Source: Bog-473 sp963753115
GTDB taxonomy: Bacteria; Actinomycetota; Acidimicrobiia; Acidimicrobiales; RAAP-2
Assembly: GCA_963753115.1 (NCBI GenBank)
Contig: CAVWBB010000007.1
Span: 62,001 to 126,000, forward strand
DNA: 64,000 nt
Reading direction: 5' to 3'
Shown here: positions 1-9,389 of the stretch, piece after piece
Position numbering within the stretch: position 1 is the stretch's first letter
Layout of the letters: every line of letters starts with the position of its first letter
The notes under the pieces: model-generated
Databases searched by the model: none
What the model saw: only the letters and a program-made list of their open reading frames with translations
Told to the model about the DNA's origin: nothing
Translations under genes and position numbers: made by a program

Positions 1-401
1 TCGAACGAGATCAAGGCTTGTCCCGCCCGGCGGCCCGGCGTAAGGCCGCAGAAGTCGGCCAGCCAGCGGTTGTAGGCCAAGCGGGCCTGCCGGTCGAGCT
101 CGGGACTGGAGAACGAGCCCACGTCGTCCGCCGGCCGCGCCTGGAAGGGCAGCCCGTTCGGGAACAGCACCTCGGCCACGACCCCCTGGCTCTCCATGTC
201 CTTGAGGCGAAGGTCGGAGTCCCATTGCGACGTCGGGTCGAGTCCAGCGCTGAGATTGCCGCTCTCGGGCGCTCCGGCTGCTTCTTCCGCGCTGACCCAG
301 TTGTCGAATGCCTCGAGGTACTGCTTCTCGACGTAGTACCTGTAGTCGCCCCGTGAAGCCCGGACGTGCCCGTCCACCGAGATGATCGCGGTCTTCGCCA
401 T
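1..401 (-). CDS. Amidohydro_2 metal-dependent hydrolase, C-terminus cut by window edge
   Basis: The first 133 codons of a TIM-barrel metal-dependent hydrolase of the ACMSD-like Amidohydro_2 type. The N-terminus reads MAKTAIISVDGHV, matching the Asp-x-His first metal motif of the three other hydrolases of this kind in the window (VFDADNH, VVDADSH, LVSIDDH). A purine-rich GAAAGGGGGG ribosome site sits 3 bases before the ATG. The gene runs off the left edge, so the C-terminal metal ligands cannot be seen. It is divergent from the SDR at 588; the 186 bases between hold both promoters. Family members hydrolyse or decarboxylate cyclic acids; the substrate here is unknown. Confidence 0.85.
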   Translation of the reverse strand, partial: MAKTAIISVDGHVRASRGDYRYYVEKQYLEAFDNWVSAEEAAGAPESGNLSAGLDPTSQWDSDLRLKDMESQGVVAEVLFPNGLPFQARPADDVGSFSSPELDRQARLAYNRWLADFCGLTPGRRAGQALISF

Positions 402-587
402 CGTCCCCCCTTTCGCCGGGCGCTGTCACACCCGCAACGATGCTAACGATTGCACCCGCTGAGAACCAGGAGCACCTCGCCCGGACAGGGCCCCGACCTG
501 GGCAATGCCGTCGGCAGCGGTTCGTCGGCTACGACCTGCTCAAACCCTGTCTAACATCTGCGTCACCAAGGTCTCAGAAGGAGGAAC

Positions 588-1337
588 ATGCGAACGGTTG
601 TGGTGGGGGCTTCGAGCGGCCTCGGGCGCTGTATCGGCGTCGGGCTGGCCCAGCGTGGGGCGAAGACGGCGTTGCTGGCACGCCGGCAGCAGCGGCTCGA
701 GGCGGCGGCCGAGGAGGCCGGCCCGGGGACGCTCGCGATCACCTGCGACGTGACCAGCACCGAATCGTGCCGGTCCGCCGTGAACGAGGCCGCCGAGGGT
801 CTGGGGGGCATTGACGCCCTCGTCTACGCGCCCGGGGTCGGCCCCCTCGTCCGTCTCGCCGACATGGATGCGGAGACGTGGCGGCATGTCTTCGACACCA
901 ACGTCATCGGCGCGGCGCTGGTGACCGCGGCGGCGATGCCGCATCTCGTCGAATCCTCCGGCACTGCCGTCTATCTCTCGTCGGTGAGCGCATCCCTCAC
1001 TCCCCCGTGGCCGGGCCTTGGCGCCTACGCGGTCAGCAAGGCCGCCCTCGACAAGCTCGTCGAGGCCTGGAGGGGAGAGCACCCGACCGTGGGCTTCACG
1101 CGAGTCGTCGTCGGAGAGTGCATGGGCGGCGACGGCGACTCCATGCCCGAATTCGCCAACGGGTGGGACCAGGAGCTCGCGGCGGAGGTGATGCCGGTGT
1201 GGTTGGCTCGCAATTACATGAGCGGTGCTTTCGTCGGTGTCGAGGACCTGATCACCATTGTCGACTCGACCCTGCGACAGGGGGCCGTCGCCATTCCGTC
1301 AGTGACGGTCGCCGCCCGCATGCCTGGGAACGTTTGA
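588..1337 (+). CDS. Short-chain dehydrogenase/reductase (SDR)
   Basis: A 249-residue classical SDR, a normal length for the family. It has the cofactor loop GASSGLG at residues 7-13 and the active-site YAVSK at about 147-151, with an SSVSAS serine segment before it. It should oxidise or reduce a secondary alcohol or ketone with NAD(P)H. The ATG follows AGGAGG-like AGAAGGAGG. It heads a tight plus-strand operon: the DUF427-thioesterase gene follows, with a possible TTG start overlapping this stop. The substrate is unknown. Confidence 0.9.
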   Translation: MRTVVVGASSGLGRCIGVGLAQRGAKTALLARRQQRLEAAAEEAGPGTLAITCDVTSTESCRSAVNEAAEGLGGIDALVYAPGVGPLVRLADMDAETWRHVFDTNVIGAALVTAAAMPHLVESSGTAVYLSSVSASLTPPWPGLGAYAVSKAALDKLVEAWRGEHPTVGFTRVVVGECMGGDGDSMPEFANGWDQELAAEVMPVWLARNYMSGAFVGVEDLITIVDSTLRQGAVAIPSVTVAARMPGNV

Positions 1338-1363
1338 GCGCGACGCCGCTCGCATCTGCGCAC

Positions 1364-2584
1364 ATGAAGGTCGAGCGCTATCCGTACCGAGCGAGTGCCT
1401 GGTGGGACAAGGAGATCGTGGCCCAGTCCAGTGCGTGCCTGTACGTGGCGGAGCTGGGGATGGCGCCGGTTCTCTACTTTCCGCTCGCCGACATCGACCT
1501 CGCGCGGTTCGAAGACCAGGGACGCCGAGAGTCCTCTGACGGGTCGACGGCCCGGACGTGGGGCACCGTCGCCAGCCCCGACATCCTCTCGAGCCCTGTG
1601 ACGCCGCCGGACTCTCTGGCTGAGCTGGTGGGATTCGGCTCCTTCGACCAGGAACGCGTCTGGATCGAGATCGCCGATGGACGCCCAGGCGACGTCGCCC
1701 GAGATGTGACGATCAAGGAGTTCCCCACCTGGGGCGACGCCGCGGACCTCATCGATGTGATGGACGTACGCCCCGACGGTCCGCTGCGCTTTCTCGGCCC
1801 AGCCCGGAGCGACGGGCGACGGCCCGTCGTCGAGGGCAGCCAGATGCTCGGACAGTCGATCGTCGCCGCCAGCCGGCATGCGGCGGGCCGGCGCGTGGTG
1901 TCGGCGACCATGATGTTCCTCCGCTCGGCCGACGCCCGACTGCCCCTTCGGTTCGAACTGGCCGAACTCAGCGCCGGCCGGACCTTCACGGGCCTGACAG
2001 TCCAAGTCCGGCAAGGCGAGCGGTGCTGTGCTGGCGGAACCGTGCTGCTCGACGTGCCTTCCGAGGACCTCATCCACCATGCCGCAGAACCCCCCGACGT
2101 TCCTGGGCCCTACGAATGCCCTCCCTGCGATATGGGCGTGACGGGCCGCGACATCAGGGTCGTCGATGGCGCCTACACCAACGAGGCAGACGCGCCGGTG
2201 GGGCCGCCGATCGTCGATGCGTGGGTCCGCTTCCGCGACGTGCCTGCCGAGCCCGCCCTCCATGCCGGCCTGCTGGCCCAGTTCTCGGGACACATGTCGA
2301 TCGCAGCCGCCCTCCGTCCCCATGCAGGCATCAGCCAGGCGCAGGCGCACCGGACGCTCTCCATGGGCATCAACGCCATCAGCCTGTCGCTGCACCGTGA
2401 CGTGCGCGTCGACGAATGGGTGCTCTACCGCCATCTCTCGACCTTCGCCGGGGACGGGATGACCCACGCCGAGTGCCGGGTCCACGACATCGAAGGCGAC
2501 CTCCTGGCCTCCTTCAGCGTCGAGGCGATGGTCCGCCCCTTCCCTGTCGGGACTGGAGCCGTCGACGACCGGACAGCGCTGTGA
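1364..2584 (+). CDS. DUF427 domain fused to TesB-like acyl-CoA thioesterase domain
   Basis: A 406-residue two-domain protein. Residues about 1-90 are a DUF427 domain (VERYPYRASAWWD near the start). Residues about 150-395 form a double hot-dog acyl-CoA thioesterase II-like region containing RPHAGISQAQAHRTLS. By eye against E. coli TesB and the thioesterase at 26408, the catalytic Asp is Gly here (QFSGHMS) and the Gln near the end is Val, so hydrolysis may be lost and the domain may only bind acyl-CoA. The ATG at 1364 lacks a clear ribosome site. A TTG at 1334, overlapping the SDR stop and preceded by GGGAA, is a credible alternative. Confidence 0.8.
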   Translation: MKVERYPYRASAWWDKEIVAQSSACLYVAELGMAPVLYFPLADIDLARFEDQGRRESSDGSTARTWGTVASPDILSSPVTPPDSLAELVGFGSFDQERVWIEIADGRPGDVARDVTIKEFPTWGDAADLIDVMDVRPDGPLRFLGPARSDGRRPVVEGSQMLGQSIVAASRHAAGRRVVSATMMFLRSADARLPLRFELAELSAGRTFTGLTVQVRQGERCCAGGTVLLDVPSEDLIHHAAEPPDVPGPYECPPCDMGVTGRDIRVVDGAYTNEADAPVGPPIVDAWVRFRDVPAEPALHAGLLAQFSGHMSIAAALRPHAGISQAQAHRTLSMGINAISLSLHRDVRVDEWVLYRHLSTFAGDGMTHAECRVHDIEGDLLASFSVEAMVRPFPVGTGAVDDRTAL

Positions 2585-3261
2585 GCCTCTCGACGGGTCG
2601 CGGCCCCCTGAGCGCAAAACCGGCTGGACGCTTCAGCGCCCCGATGCCCGCTGCCGTGACCTACATGGAGCCACATCGGCGGCGGGTGCGGGCCGTGAAG
2701 GACGGCGTGACTGTCGTCGACAGTGAGCATGCCCTCCTGATGCATTGCCCCGGAAAGCCGCCGATCTACGCCTTCCCGGCGGGCGACGTCGCTGGTGTGC
2801 GGGCCGAGCCCCAGCCGGACGCCCCGGGGTACGTGACGGTCCCCTGGGATGCCGTGGACACCTGGCTCGAGGAGGACGAGAAGGTGTTCGGACACCCGCG
2901 GAACCCCTACCACCGGGTCGACTGCCTGCGCTCCGGACGACGGCTTCGCGTCGATGCCGCGGGCGTCAGCCTGGTCGACACGGCAGACACCCTGGCCGTC
3001 TACGAGACCGCGTTGGAGCCCCGCCTCTACGTCGATCCCCGCTTCGTGCGCATGGATCTCCTGCACCAGAGCGCCACCGAGACCTACTGCTCGTACAAGG
3101 GCAACGCCACGTACTGGACCGCCCGCATCGGCGATGTTGTCCTCGACGACGTCGCGTGGAGCTACGAGGATCCGCTCCCGGAATCCTCGGCCCTGCGACA
3201 TTTCTTGAGTTTCGACGACAGCAGGGTGACCGTCGTCCACAACCTGCCGACCGCGGGTTGA
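2581..3261 (+). CDS. DUF427 domain protein
   Basis: A 226-residue protein with two DUF427-like segments: one near residues 30-110, one at about 130-215 (VYETALEPRLYVDP, CSYKGNATYW, WSYEDP). The function of DUF427 is not established. The GTG start overlaps the stop of the DUF427-thioesterase gene (GTGA), indicating translational coupling and a joint role. The N-terminal half here corresponds to the DUF427 domain of the upstream fusion, so the neighbours share a domain. Confidence 0.82.
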   Translation: MSLSTGRGPLSAKPAGRFSAPMPAAVTYMEPHRRRVRAVKDGVTVVDSEHALLMHCPGKPPIYAFPAGDVAGVRAEPQPDAPGYVTVPWDAVDTWLEEDEKVFGHPRNPYHRVDCLRSGRRLRVDAAGVSLVDTADTLAVYETALEPRLYVDPRFVRMDLLHQSATETYCSYKGNATYWTARIGDVVLDDVAWSYEDPLPESSALRHFLSFDDSRVTVVHNLPTAG

Positions 3262-3316
3262 CCGGAACCCCAAGTGCCGAAAACCGTATCGATAGTCTGA
3301 CGACCTGAGTTTTCAG

Positions 3317-4175
3317 GTGGATTTGGGGGCCAAGGAGTTGGATACCTACGAGAAGCTGTTGTACGAGGAAGACGACGGTGTCGCGATCGTCACCCTCAAT
3401 CGCCCCGAGGTGCACAATGCGTTCGACGAGCAGATGCAGGCGGAGATGCGCGCCATGTGGCAAGCGTTGCGCCGTGAACGACGACGTCCGCGCCGTCATC
3501 CTCACCGGCGCAGGCGACTTGGCTTTCTGCTCTGGCATCGATCGGGCCGAGTCGATTGAGAACGACTACCTGGTCGATGAGGATCGCCGGCGCAAGCTCA
3601 AGCACCCCACGGGCCCGGCGTCGAGCCCGTTCCAGTACAACGACCCCGGCGTCAGCATCAACCCGAAGGAGAACGATGTCTGGAAGCCGGTGATCTCGGC
3701 GGTCAACGGCATGGCTTGCGGTGGGGCTCTCTATCTGCTCGGCGAGTCCGACATCATCATCGCCGCTGAGCATGCGACGTTCTTCGACCCCCACGTGACG
3801 TACGGGATGGTGGCCGGCTTCGAGTCGATGCACCTTCTCCAGAAGTTGCCGTTCGGCGAGACCATGCGCCTGGTGCTGATGGGAGCCCATGAGCGCATGA
3901 GCGCTGAGCGTGCGTATCAGATGGGGCTCGTCTCCGAGGTGGTGCCACTCTCCGAGCTCATGGAGCGGGCGATGTGGGTGGCGAGAGCCATCGCCTCAGC
4001 GCCGCCGATCGCGATCCAGGGCACGCTGCGTGCCGTCTGGATGTCCCACGAACTCTCGCGTCGCGACGCCCGCTTTCAGGTGTCCTCGTTCGTGACCATG
4101 GGCACCCAATTCGAGAACATCGCAGAGGGCCAGGAGACATTTCACGCGCCGCGCCCCGAGTGGCGGCTTCGCTGA
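3317..4175 (+). pseudogene. Enoyl-CoA hydratase/isomerase, interrupted by a single-base frameshift
   Basis: A crotonase-family enzyme of about 285 residues read across two frames. The N-terminus (YEKLLYEEDDGVAIVTLNRP, HNAF) is in one frame and the rest, from VNDDVRAVILTGAGDLAFCSG onwards, is in another. The switch is at about 3472, where one extra C (CGCCGTG instead of CGCGTG) explains everything. Past the shift, the oxyanion-hole segments FCSGID and NGMACGGALYL are intact. The intact reading on both sides favours a sequence error or very recent mutation. A GTG at 3317 is the likely start. The terminator at 4188 closes the unit. Confidence 0.85.
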
Positions 4176-4187
4176 GGTCCTGAACGA

Positions 4188-4224
4188 GCGAACCGCCGGC
4201 ATGCAGTGCACGCCGGCGGTTCGC
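4188..4224. terminator. Strong hairpin terminator, probably bidirectional
   Basis: A perfect 13-base inverted repeat (GCGAACCGCCGGC and its complement) with an 11-base loop, followed by TTTCC on the plus strand. It lies between the stop of the enoyl-CoA hydratase and the convergent stop of the binding-protein gene, exactly where a shared terminator is expected. Confidence 0.85.
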
Positions 4225-4247
4225 TTTCCATCGTTCGATGCGCAGGT

Positions 4248-5525
4248 CTAGGACGAACCGGCCGTCGACGTCCCGGGAAGATCGGTGCCGCACGAGGGCT
4301 GCGACGAGATCGCCGTAAAGCCCTTCGGCCCGGCCTTCATGATCCAGGCACAGGTCTTGGGCGGGTTGTGCCCGAAGTTCGTGGCGTAGTTCAGGTTGAC
4401 CGGAAGCAGGCCGTTGACGTTGTAGCTCTTGATGCTGCGCAGGTCCTTGACCACGGCGGCACGGGTCGGGTTGGCGCCAGCCATCTGCAAGCCCTTGATC
4501 ATGAGGTCAGCGCCCGCCCACGACTCGTACTGCCCGAAGTTCGGGAAGTCGGTCTTGCTGAAGTGGGCGTACTTCTCCATGGCGGCCTGCATCTGCTGGG
4601 TTCCGGCGTTGGGCAGTGACCACGGGCGGAACAGGGAGAGGAAGTAACCGCCCTGGAGTGTCTTCCAGGCCGGGGACTTGATCACGTCCGGCTCGTACCC
4701 GGTGGCGTAGATCGCCGCCTTGATCTTCACACCGGCCTGCTTCAGCGCCGTCGCCAACGCGTAGTTGGAGTTGGCGTCCATGGCCGGGGACAATGCGTCC
4801 ACGTGATCCTGCTTGGCGACGAGCGCCATGCTGGTGAAGTTCACGCTCCCGAAGGGGACGGTGGTGTCGAGAACGCCGACCTTGCCTCCCGCGTGCTTGA
4901 AGGAGTCCGCGGTGCCAATGGCCGCCCGGCTCGACGACGGCGAAATGCCGTAGCCGTACGCCCCGAGGGTCGTTCCCCCGAGCTTCTTGAACAGGTCTCC
5001 CAACTGGGTGTTGACCGGGTACTTGGGGTCGACGCTCCCGTTGTCGGCGGCGAACATGTTCGTATAGGGCTGCTGGCCCCACTCCGGGCCGTCGTCATAG
5101 GTGCCGGTGACCGGCAGACCCGCCTGTTGTGGGTACTTGGCGGCGAGGAACATCAGGGGACTCTGAGAGACGATGCCGAAAGCACCCTTCGAGATGGCGC
5201 TCTGCACTGCGGTGGCAATCTCACTGGGATTGGTCTGGTCGTCGATGACGAGCGGCACGAGCTTGTGCCCGTTGACTCCGCCCTGGGCGTTCTGCAGGTC
5301 CAGCCGGGCCTCAAAACCAGCCGGCGACGTCGAGTTCTCGGAGCCGCCCTCGCCCGTGACGTCGGTGATGTAGGCGATGGTGATGGGAGCTGGCGACGCC
5401 GACGCCGTGACGGCTGTCGTCCCAACCAGCAGCAAGGGCAGTCCGGTCAACAGGGCGAGCGCCACGGGCACCGTTGCCCGCCGTTTCCGCGTCGCTCCGC
5501 GTTTCGAAATCATGGGTGCATGCAT
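4248..5525 (-). CDS. Liv-type ABC transporter substrate-binding protein
   Basis: A 425-residue secreted binding protein of the branched-chain amino acid/amide family. An Arg-rich start and hydrophobic stretch (VALALLTGLPLLLVGTTAV) form a Sec signal peptide with an Ala-Ser-Ala-type cleavage region and no lipobox Cys. The mature part begins with APITIAYITDVTGEGG and has NAQGGVNG, typical of LivK folds. The ATG at 5525 (GGAG just upstream) is preferred to a start 25 codons earlier. It is last in the operon LivHM-LivG-LivF-binding protein. The ligand is probably an organic acid or amide; neighbours are catabolic, not biosynthetic. Confidence 0.9.
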   Translation of the reverse strand: MHAPMISKRGATRKRRATVPVALALLTGLPLLLVGTTAVTASASPAPITIAYITDVTGEGGSENSTSPAGFEARLDLQNAQGGVNGHKLVPLVIDDQTNPSEIATAVQSAISKGAFGIVSQSPLMFLAAKYPQQAGLPVTGTYDDGPEWGQQPYTNMFAADNGSVDPKYPVNTQLGDLFKKLGGTTLGAYGYGISPSSSRAAIGTADSFKHAGGKVGVLDTTVPFGSVNFTSMALVAKQDHVDALSPAMDANSNYALATALKQAGVKIKAAIYATGYEPDVIKSPAWKTLQGGYFLSLFRPWSLPNAGTQQMQAAMEKYAHFSKTDFPNFGQYESWAGADLMIKGLQMAGANPTRAAVVKDLRSIKSYNVNGLLPVNLNYATNFGHNPPKTCAWIMKAGPKGFTAISSQPSCGTDLPGTSTAGSS

Positions 5526-5615
5526 GTCTCCAACGACCTCCCTGGACCCCCAGCCAGAGGATCCTCGTTTCCGTGTCCGAGCGAACGAAGACCGCTCCAT
5601 TGGACTGACCGGTCG

Positions 5616-6365
5616 TTACTGTAACCCTCCGCCTGCTGCCGCGGGGGTCGCGGGCTCGGCATCACCGAGATAGCGATCGATGACCTCTTGCCCCGCCTGA
5701 GAGGCGGGGCCGTACCAGCCCACCTGGCCCCTCATGAGGATCACACAGTTGTCCGCCATCGCGAGCGCGCGATGGACGAATTGTTCGGTCAGGACGATGG
5801 TGATGCCCGACCGCCGGGCGTCTTCGAGGCCCTGGAACACCGACTCCGTCACGATCGGCGCCAGGCCCAGTGACATCTCGTCAGCGATGACGAGCTTCGG
5901 GGAGACGGCCAGGGCACGGGCCAGCGCCAGCATCTGCTGCTCGCCCCCGGAAAGGCTCCCGGCCCGTTGCGACCTTCGTTGCCCCAGTACGGGGAACCGG
6001 TCGATGGCCCGGTCGATCGCCGCGGCACGCTCGTGCCGCTTCTCCTGCCCGACCGCCATGCGCAGGTTGTCGACGACAGAGAGGCCGGGGAAGATGCCAC
6101 GCCCCTCAGGGATGTAGGTCAGGCCGAGCTTCCGGATCCGGTAGGCCGGCATGCCGGTGATGTCCCGGCCGTCGAAGGCAACGCGGCCAGCAGTCGACGG
6201 GACCAGGCCGGAGACGGCACGCGCCAGCGTGCTCTTGCCGGCACCGTTGGCGCCGAGCACGGCGAGCACGGTCCCCGGCTCAACGGACAAGGAGACGTCG
6301 AAGAGGGCGCGCGAGGACCCGTAGCGCACGTCGAGGTTGTCAACCTTGAGAAGGGGCTCGGTCAT
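5616..6365 (-). CDS. livF: Liv-type ABC transporter ATP-binding protein LivF
   Basis: A 249-residue ATPase, the usual LivF length. It shows Walker A GANGAGKST (about 34-42), the LivF-type IPEGRGIFPGLSV segment, the ABC signature LSGGEQQ, Walker B LVIADE followed by MSLGLAP, and the H-loop region LTEQ with Gln where His is usual, as is common in LivF. It powers the permease at 7249. The start overlaps the livG stop by 4 bases. Confidence 0.95.
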   Translation of the reverse strand: MTEPLLKVDNLDVRYGSSRALFDVSLSVEPGTVLAVLGANGAGKSTLARAVSGLVPSTAGRVAFDGRDITGMPAYRIRKLGLTYIPEGRGIFPGLSVVDNLRMAVGQEKRHERAAAIDRAIDRFPVLGQRRSQRAGSLSGGEQQMLALARALAVSPKLVIADEMSLGLAPIVTESVFQGLEDARRSGITIVLTEQFVHRALAMADNCVILMRGQVGWYGPASQAGQEVIDRYLGDAEPATPAAAGGGLQ

Positions 6366-7252
6366 GTCGGGCCGCCCGCCGCGGGTTCAACCGGCGGCGT
6401 GGTCGCTCCCGGTTGATCATCCTGCGGATCGGTGTCTCCGAGATAGGCGGCTCGCACGGCGGGGTCGTTGCGAATCTGCTCCGGCGGTCCCACCGCGATG
6501 CGCTCGCCGAAGTCGAGCACGAACACGATGTCGGAAAGGGCGAGGACGGCCGCCACGTCATGCTCCACCATGATGAGCGAGAGCTTGTGGTCCGGTTGGT
6601 CCACGATCTGCCGGAAGACGGTCAGCAGGTTCTCCGAGGCCTTGATGTCAAGGCCGGACAGCGGCTCGTCGAGCAGGAGCACCTGGGGATCGGAGGCCAG
6701 GGCGCGGCCCACCTCGACCAGGCGAAGGATGCCCAGGGGCAAGGCAGCCACCGGCGCCTTCTCCACCCGGGTGAGCCGCAGAAGCTCGAGCAATTCATCG
6801 ACCCGCTCGTTCTCTTCCTTGCCCGGAGGGAGCAGCGAACGCGGATCGAGCATGTCGCGCCACAGGCGCCGCGGGGAAACCCGCGCCCGGTGCGCCAGCA
6901 TCAGGTGCTCGCGCACCGTCAATCCCATGAACAGCTCAGGTTGTTGGAACGTGCGGGCCAGCCCTTTGCTGGCCCTCGACCGACAGGACACGTTGGTGAT
7001 GTCGTCACCGTGAAGTTGCACCCGGCCGGAGTTCGCCCGCAGCAGCCCCGACAGCACCGCCAGCAACGTCGACTTCCCGGCCCCGTTCGGTCCGACCAGC
7101 CCTGCGATCTGACCGGGCTGCACCTCGATGCTCACCGAGGACAACGCCGTCAGCCCGCCGAAGCGGACCGTGATGTCACTCGCTGCCAGTGCCGGCACCG
7201 CGTCTGCCGTGACGACGCCTGCCTCTGCGGCCACACCCGGGCTCGATGTCAC
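6362..7252 (-). CDS. livG: Liv-type ABC transporter ATP-binding protein LivG
   Basis: A 296-residue ATPase with Walker A GPNGAGKST, Q-loop ARTFQQPELF, Walker B VLLLDEP and H-loop IMVEHD. The signature is degenerate (LPLGILRLVEV for LSGGQ), a variation seen in LivG proteins. It has a 20-residue N-terminal extension and a Pro-rich C-terminal tail. It overlaps both neighbours by 4 bases, so LivHM, LivG and LivF are probably made in fixed ratio. Confidence 0.94.
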   Translation of the reverse strand: MTSSPGVAAEAGVVTADAVPALAASDITVRFGGLTALSSVSIEVQPGQIAGLVGPNGAGKSTLLAVLSGLLRANSGRVQLHGDDITNVSCRSRASKGLARTFQQPELFMGLTVREHLMLAHRARVSPRRLWRDMLDPRSLLPPGKEENERVDELLELLRLTRVEKAPVAALPLGILRLVEVGRALASDPQVLLLDEPLSGLDIKASENLLTVFRQIVDQPDHKLSLIMVEHDVAAVLALSDIVFVLDFGERIAVGPPEQIRNDPAVRAAYLGDTDPQDDQPGATTPPVEPAAGGPT

Positions 7253-9261
7253 GAGATGTGCTCCGCCACCCGAGCCGCGGGCACCGGGCCCACGTCCGAC
7301 GCCGGGGGGTCTTCACCCAGGATTTCGCCAGCACGCTTGGGCGAGAGATGAATCAGCAACCGCCGCGCCCGGCGGCCCTGTTCGGCAAGCACGCCGTCGG
7401 GATACTTCGCCACCGAAATCGCTCCGAGACCGAACAACACGGGGAGGACGTTGCCCGTCCACGTCGGGAGGTAGGCCTGCGCGAGCGCCGGCAACATGAC
7501 GAAGCTGACGCCGGCGATCAGTGCTGCCGCGTTGGAGCGCACCCCAATCGTCACCAACACGGCCAACCACACCACGCCGGCAAACGTGGCGAACTCACTG
7601 GGCTGGAACGATGTCTGCGCCAGGGCGAGGAACCCGCCGCCGATGCCGGCGATCAGCGCCGCCAACGCACCGGCGATCACCTTCATCTGCACCACGCTGA
7701 TGCCCGATGTCTTGGCACCGGCCTCGCTCCACCGCGCGGCATTGAGCGCCAGGCCGGTCGTCGAGCGCCGGAAGTTGACGATGAAGAGCGCGACGATCGC
7801 GAAGGCAATCAGACAGAGATAGGTGAAGGCGCGGTCCGACGTCGCGAAGCTCGGTCGGTTGAGCGTGAGACCCAATCCCTGGTTCACGAAGCTCGGCAAG
7901 GTGAAGACGAGGTTCTCCATCAGCAGCCCGAAGGTCAGCGTGACAAGGGCGACGTAGAGGTCGCCGAGGCGGATACTGAGCAACCCGACGATCACACCCA
8001 GGACCAGTGCGATCAGGCCTCCCACGACGACGGCTCCGAGAACGGGCCACCCGTAGTGGTTGGCGAGCTGGGCAGTGGTCAACGCACCGACGCCAGCGAA
8101 GGTGATTTGGCAGAGCCAGAGCATGCCGCCCTCGCCCGTCACGAGCGTCCAGGAGAGGAAGATGATCCCGTAGGCAAAGGCTTGGGCCATCAGGCCCACC
8201 CAGTAGCCCTCCACGATGAGCGGCACCAGCGACACGAGGGCAATCAACAGGATCGGTCCGCCATAGCGGCCGACGACGTTGAGCGACGCGGACTCGACCA
8301 CGTTCTCGGTCGAACCCGCCAGGCGGCTCTCGCCCTGCGGCGTGATGGCGCGGTCGAGCGCACCGCCCCATCCGTCGGTTTCGCCCACCCGACCCCGGCG
8401 GATCAGCTCGTAGACGAGCACCACCGCGATGACGATGAACGGCACCGCGTCGATGACCTCGGTGGTCCAGGAGCTGGCCGGGGGCAGGTACCGCTGGATC
8501 AAGGAGGTGGCGATCCCCATGAGCAGGCCGACGGCCACGGCTACCGGGAGGTTGCGCAACCTCGCCGCCACGACGGCGGCGAACGACGCCGCAATCAAAA
8601 GGGTGAAGTTGCCGGCATCGAGCCCGATGATGGGCGCGGCCAGCACACCGGCCAGGCCGGCGAAGAACGTGCTCACCGCCCAGACGCCGACCGACACCGC
8701 GGTCGGGTTGGTGCCCGAAAGGTCCGTCATGGCCGGGGAGTCGACCATCGCCCGCACCTTGAGGCCGACATCGGTGTACCGCAGGATGAGCGCGCCGGCG
8801 ACCACGGTCACGACGACACAGATGTAGACGATGACCTGGTCCAGGGTGACCGGCACCCCGAGGAATTGGTAGACGGCGACGGGCTGGGGCGCCAGCCCGG
8901 GGGCCTGGTTGATGGCTTCGTTGCCGAAGATCAACACCGCGAGCGACGGGATGGCCACGAGCAGGCCGATCGTCGCCACCACCTTGATCATCGGCGAGGA
9001 CAGACGCAGGTGGCGGAACAGGACGACGTAGAGGAGCACACCGAGCGCGGGCGAGGCGATACCGATGGAGAGGACGGCTGACGGCAGGATCGACCAGCCG
9101 TGTTGGGTGTTGAGGAAGTAGTAGAAGCGGGCGATGAAGTACGCGATGGCGCCGAAGGCGAAGTTCAGAATTCCCGACGCTGTGTAGGTGATGACCAGGC
9201 CGGCGGAGGCGATCGCATAGATCCCTCCGAGGACCAGTCCGGCGATCACGAATTGGAGCAT
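7249..9261 (-). CDS. Fused LivH-LivM branched-chain-type ABC permease
   Basis: A 670-residue membrane protein joining two permeases that are usually separate. Residues about 1-290 are LivH-like (GLVLGGIYAIASAGLVITYTAS at the start). Residues about 330-640 are LivM-like (GMLWLCQITFAGVGA, LYVALVTLTFG). A hydrophilic linker (about 285-325) joins them, and the tail after 640 is cytoplasmic and Arg-rich. It first translates in a four-gene operon with 4-base overlaps. The palindrome at 9306 lies about 45 bases upstream of the start, in promoter position. Confidence 0.93.
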   Translation of the reverse strand: MLQFVIAGLVLGGIYAIASAGLVITYTASGILNFAFGAIAYFIARFYYFLNTQHGWSILPSAVLSIGIASPALGVLLYVVLFRHLRLSSPMIKVVATIGLLVAIPSLAVLIFGNEAINQAPGLAPQPVAVYQFLGVPVTLDQVIVYICVVVTVVAGALILRYTDVGLKVRAMVDSPAMTDLSGTNPTAVSVGVWAVSTFFAGLAGVLAAPIIGLDAGNFTLLIAASFAAVVAARLRNLPVAVAVGLLMGIATSLIQRYLPPASSWTTEVIDAVPFIVIAVVLVYELIRRGRVGETDGWGGALDRAITPQGESRLAGSTENVVESASLNVVGRYGGPILLIALVSLVPLIVEGYWVGLMAQAFAYGIIFLSWTLVTGEGGMLWLCQITFAGVGALTTAQLANHYGWPVLGAVVVGGLIALVLGVIVGLLSIRLGDLYVALVTLTFGLLMENLVFTLPSFVNQGLGLTLNRPSFATSDRAFTYLCLIAFAIVALFIVNFRRSTTGLALNAARWSEAGAKTSGISVVQMKVIAGALAALIAGIGGGFLALAQTSFQPSEFATFAGVVWLAVLVTIGVRSNAAALIAGVSFVMLPALAQAYLPTWTGNVLPVLFGLGAISVAKYPDGVLAEQGRRARRLLIHLSPKRAGEILGEDPPASDVGPVPAARVAEHIS

Positions 9262-9305
9262 TCCTGCGGACCCCTTCTCACCGGCCGGCTCCGCCGGGGC
9301 GTTTC

Positions 9306-9325
9306 TGACATCGACGTCGATTCAG
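9306..9325. promoter_or_regulatory. Palindromic operator candidate in front of the Liv operon
   Basis: TGACATCGACGTCGATTCAG contains the perfect 12-base palindrome ATCGACGTCGAT and matches the window-wide consensus TGAC-N3-GACGTC-N3-GTCA except for a one-base slip in the right arm. On the minus strand a TAGTAT hexamer (about 9327-9332) lies immediately upstream, so a bound protein would cover the start of transcription and repress. The tandem TetR gene ends 65 bases away. Confidence 0.6.
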
Positions 9326-9389
9326 ATACTAACGATGCGGGCGACGTCGTGCACAACGACAGAAATGCCCGTTGACCTGGGATGCATCA

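Noticed and set aside
878..1363. Long N-terminal extension of the DUF427-thioesterase
   Set aside because: Lies inside the SDR gene in another frame with Arg/His-rich nonsense; real start is 1364 or 1334.
1214..2617. 467-codon minus-strand frame
   Set aside because: Shadow of the DUF427-thioesterase gene; no recognisable domain.
7246..9081. 611-codon plus-strand frame opposite the LivHM permease
   Set aside because: Highly charged His/Arg/Asp-rich translation, no ribosome site, antisense to an evident permease.
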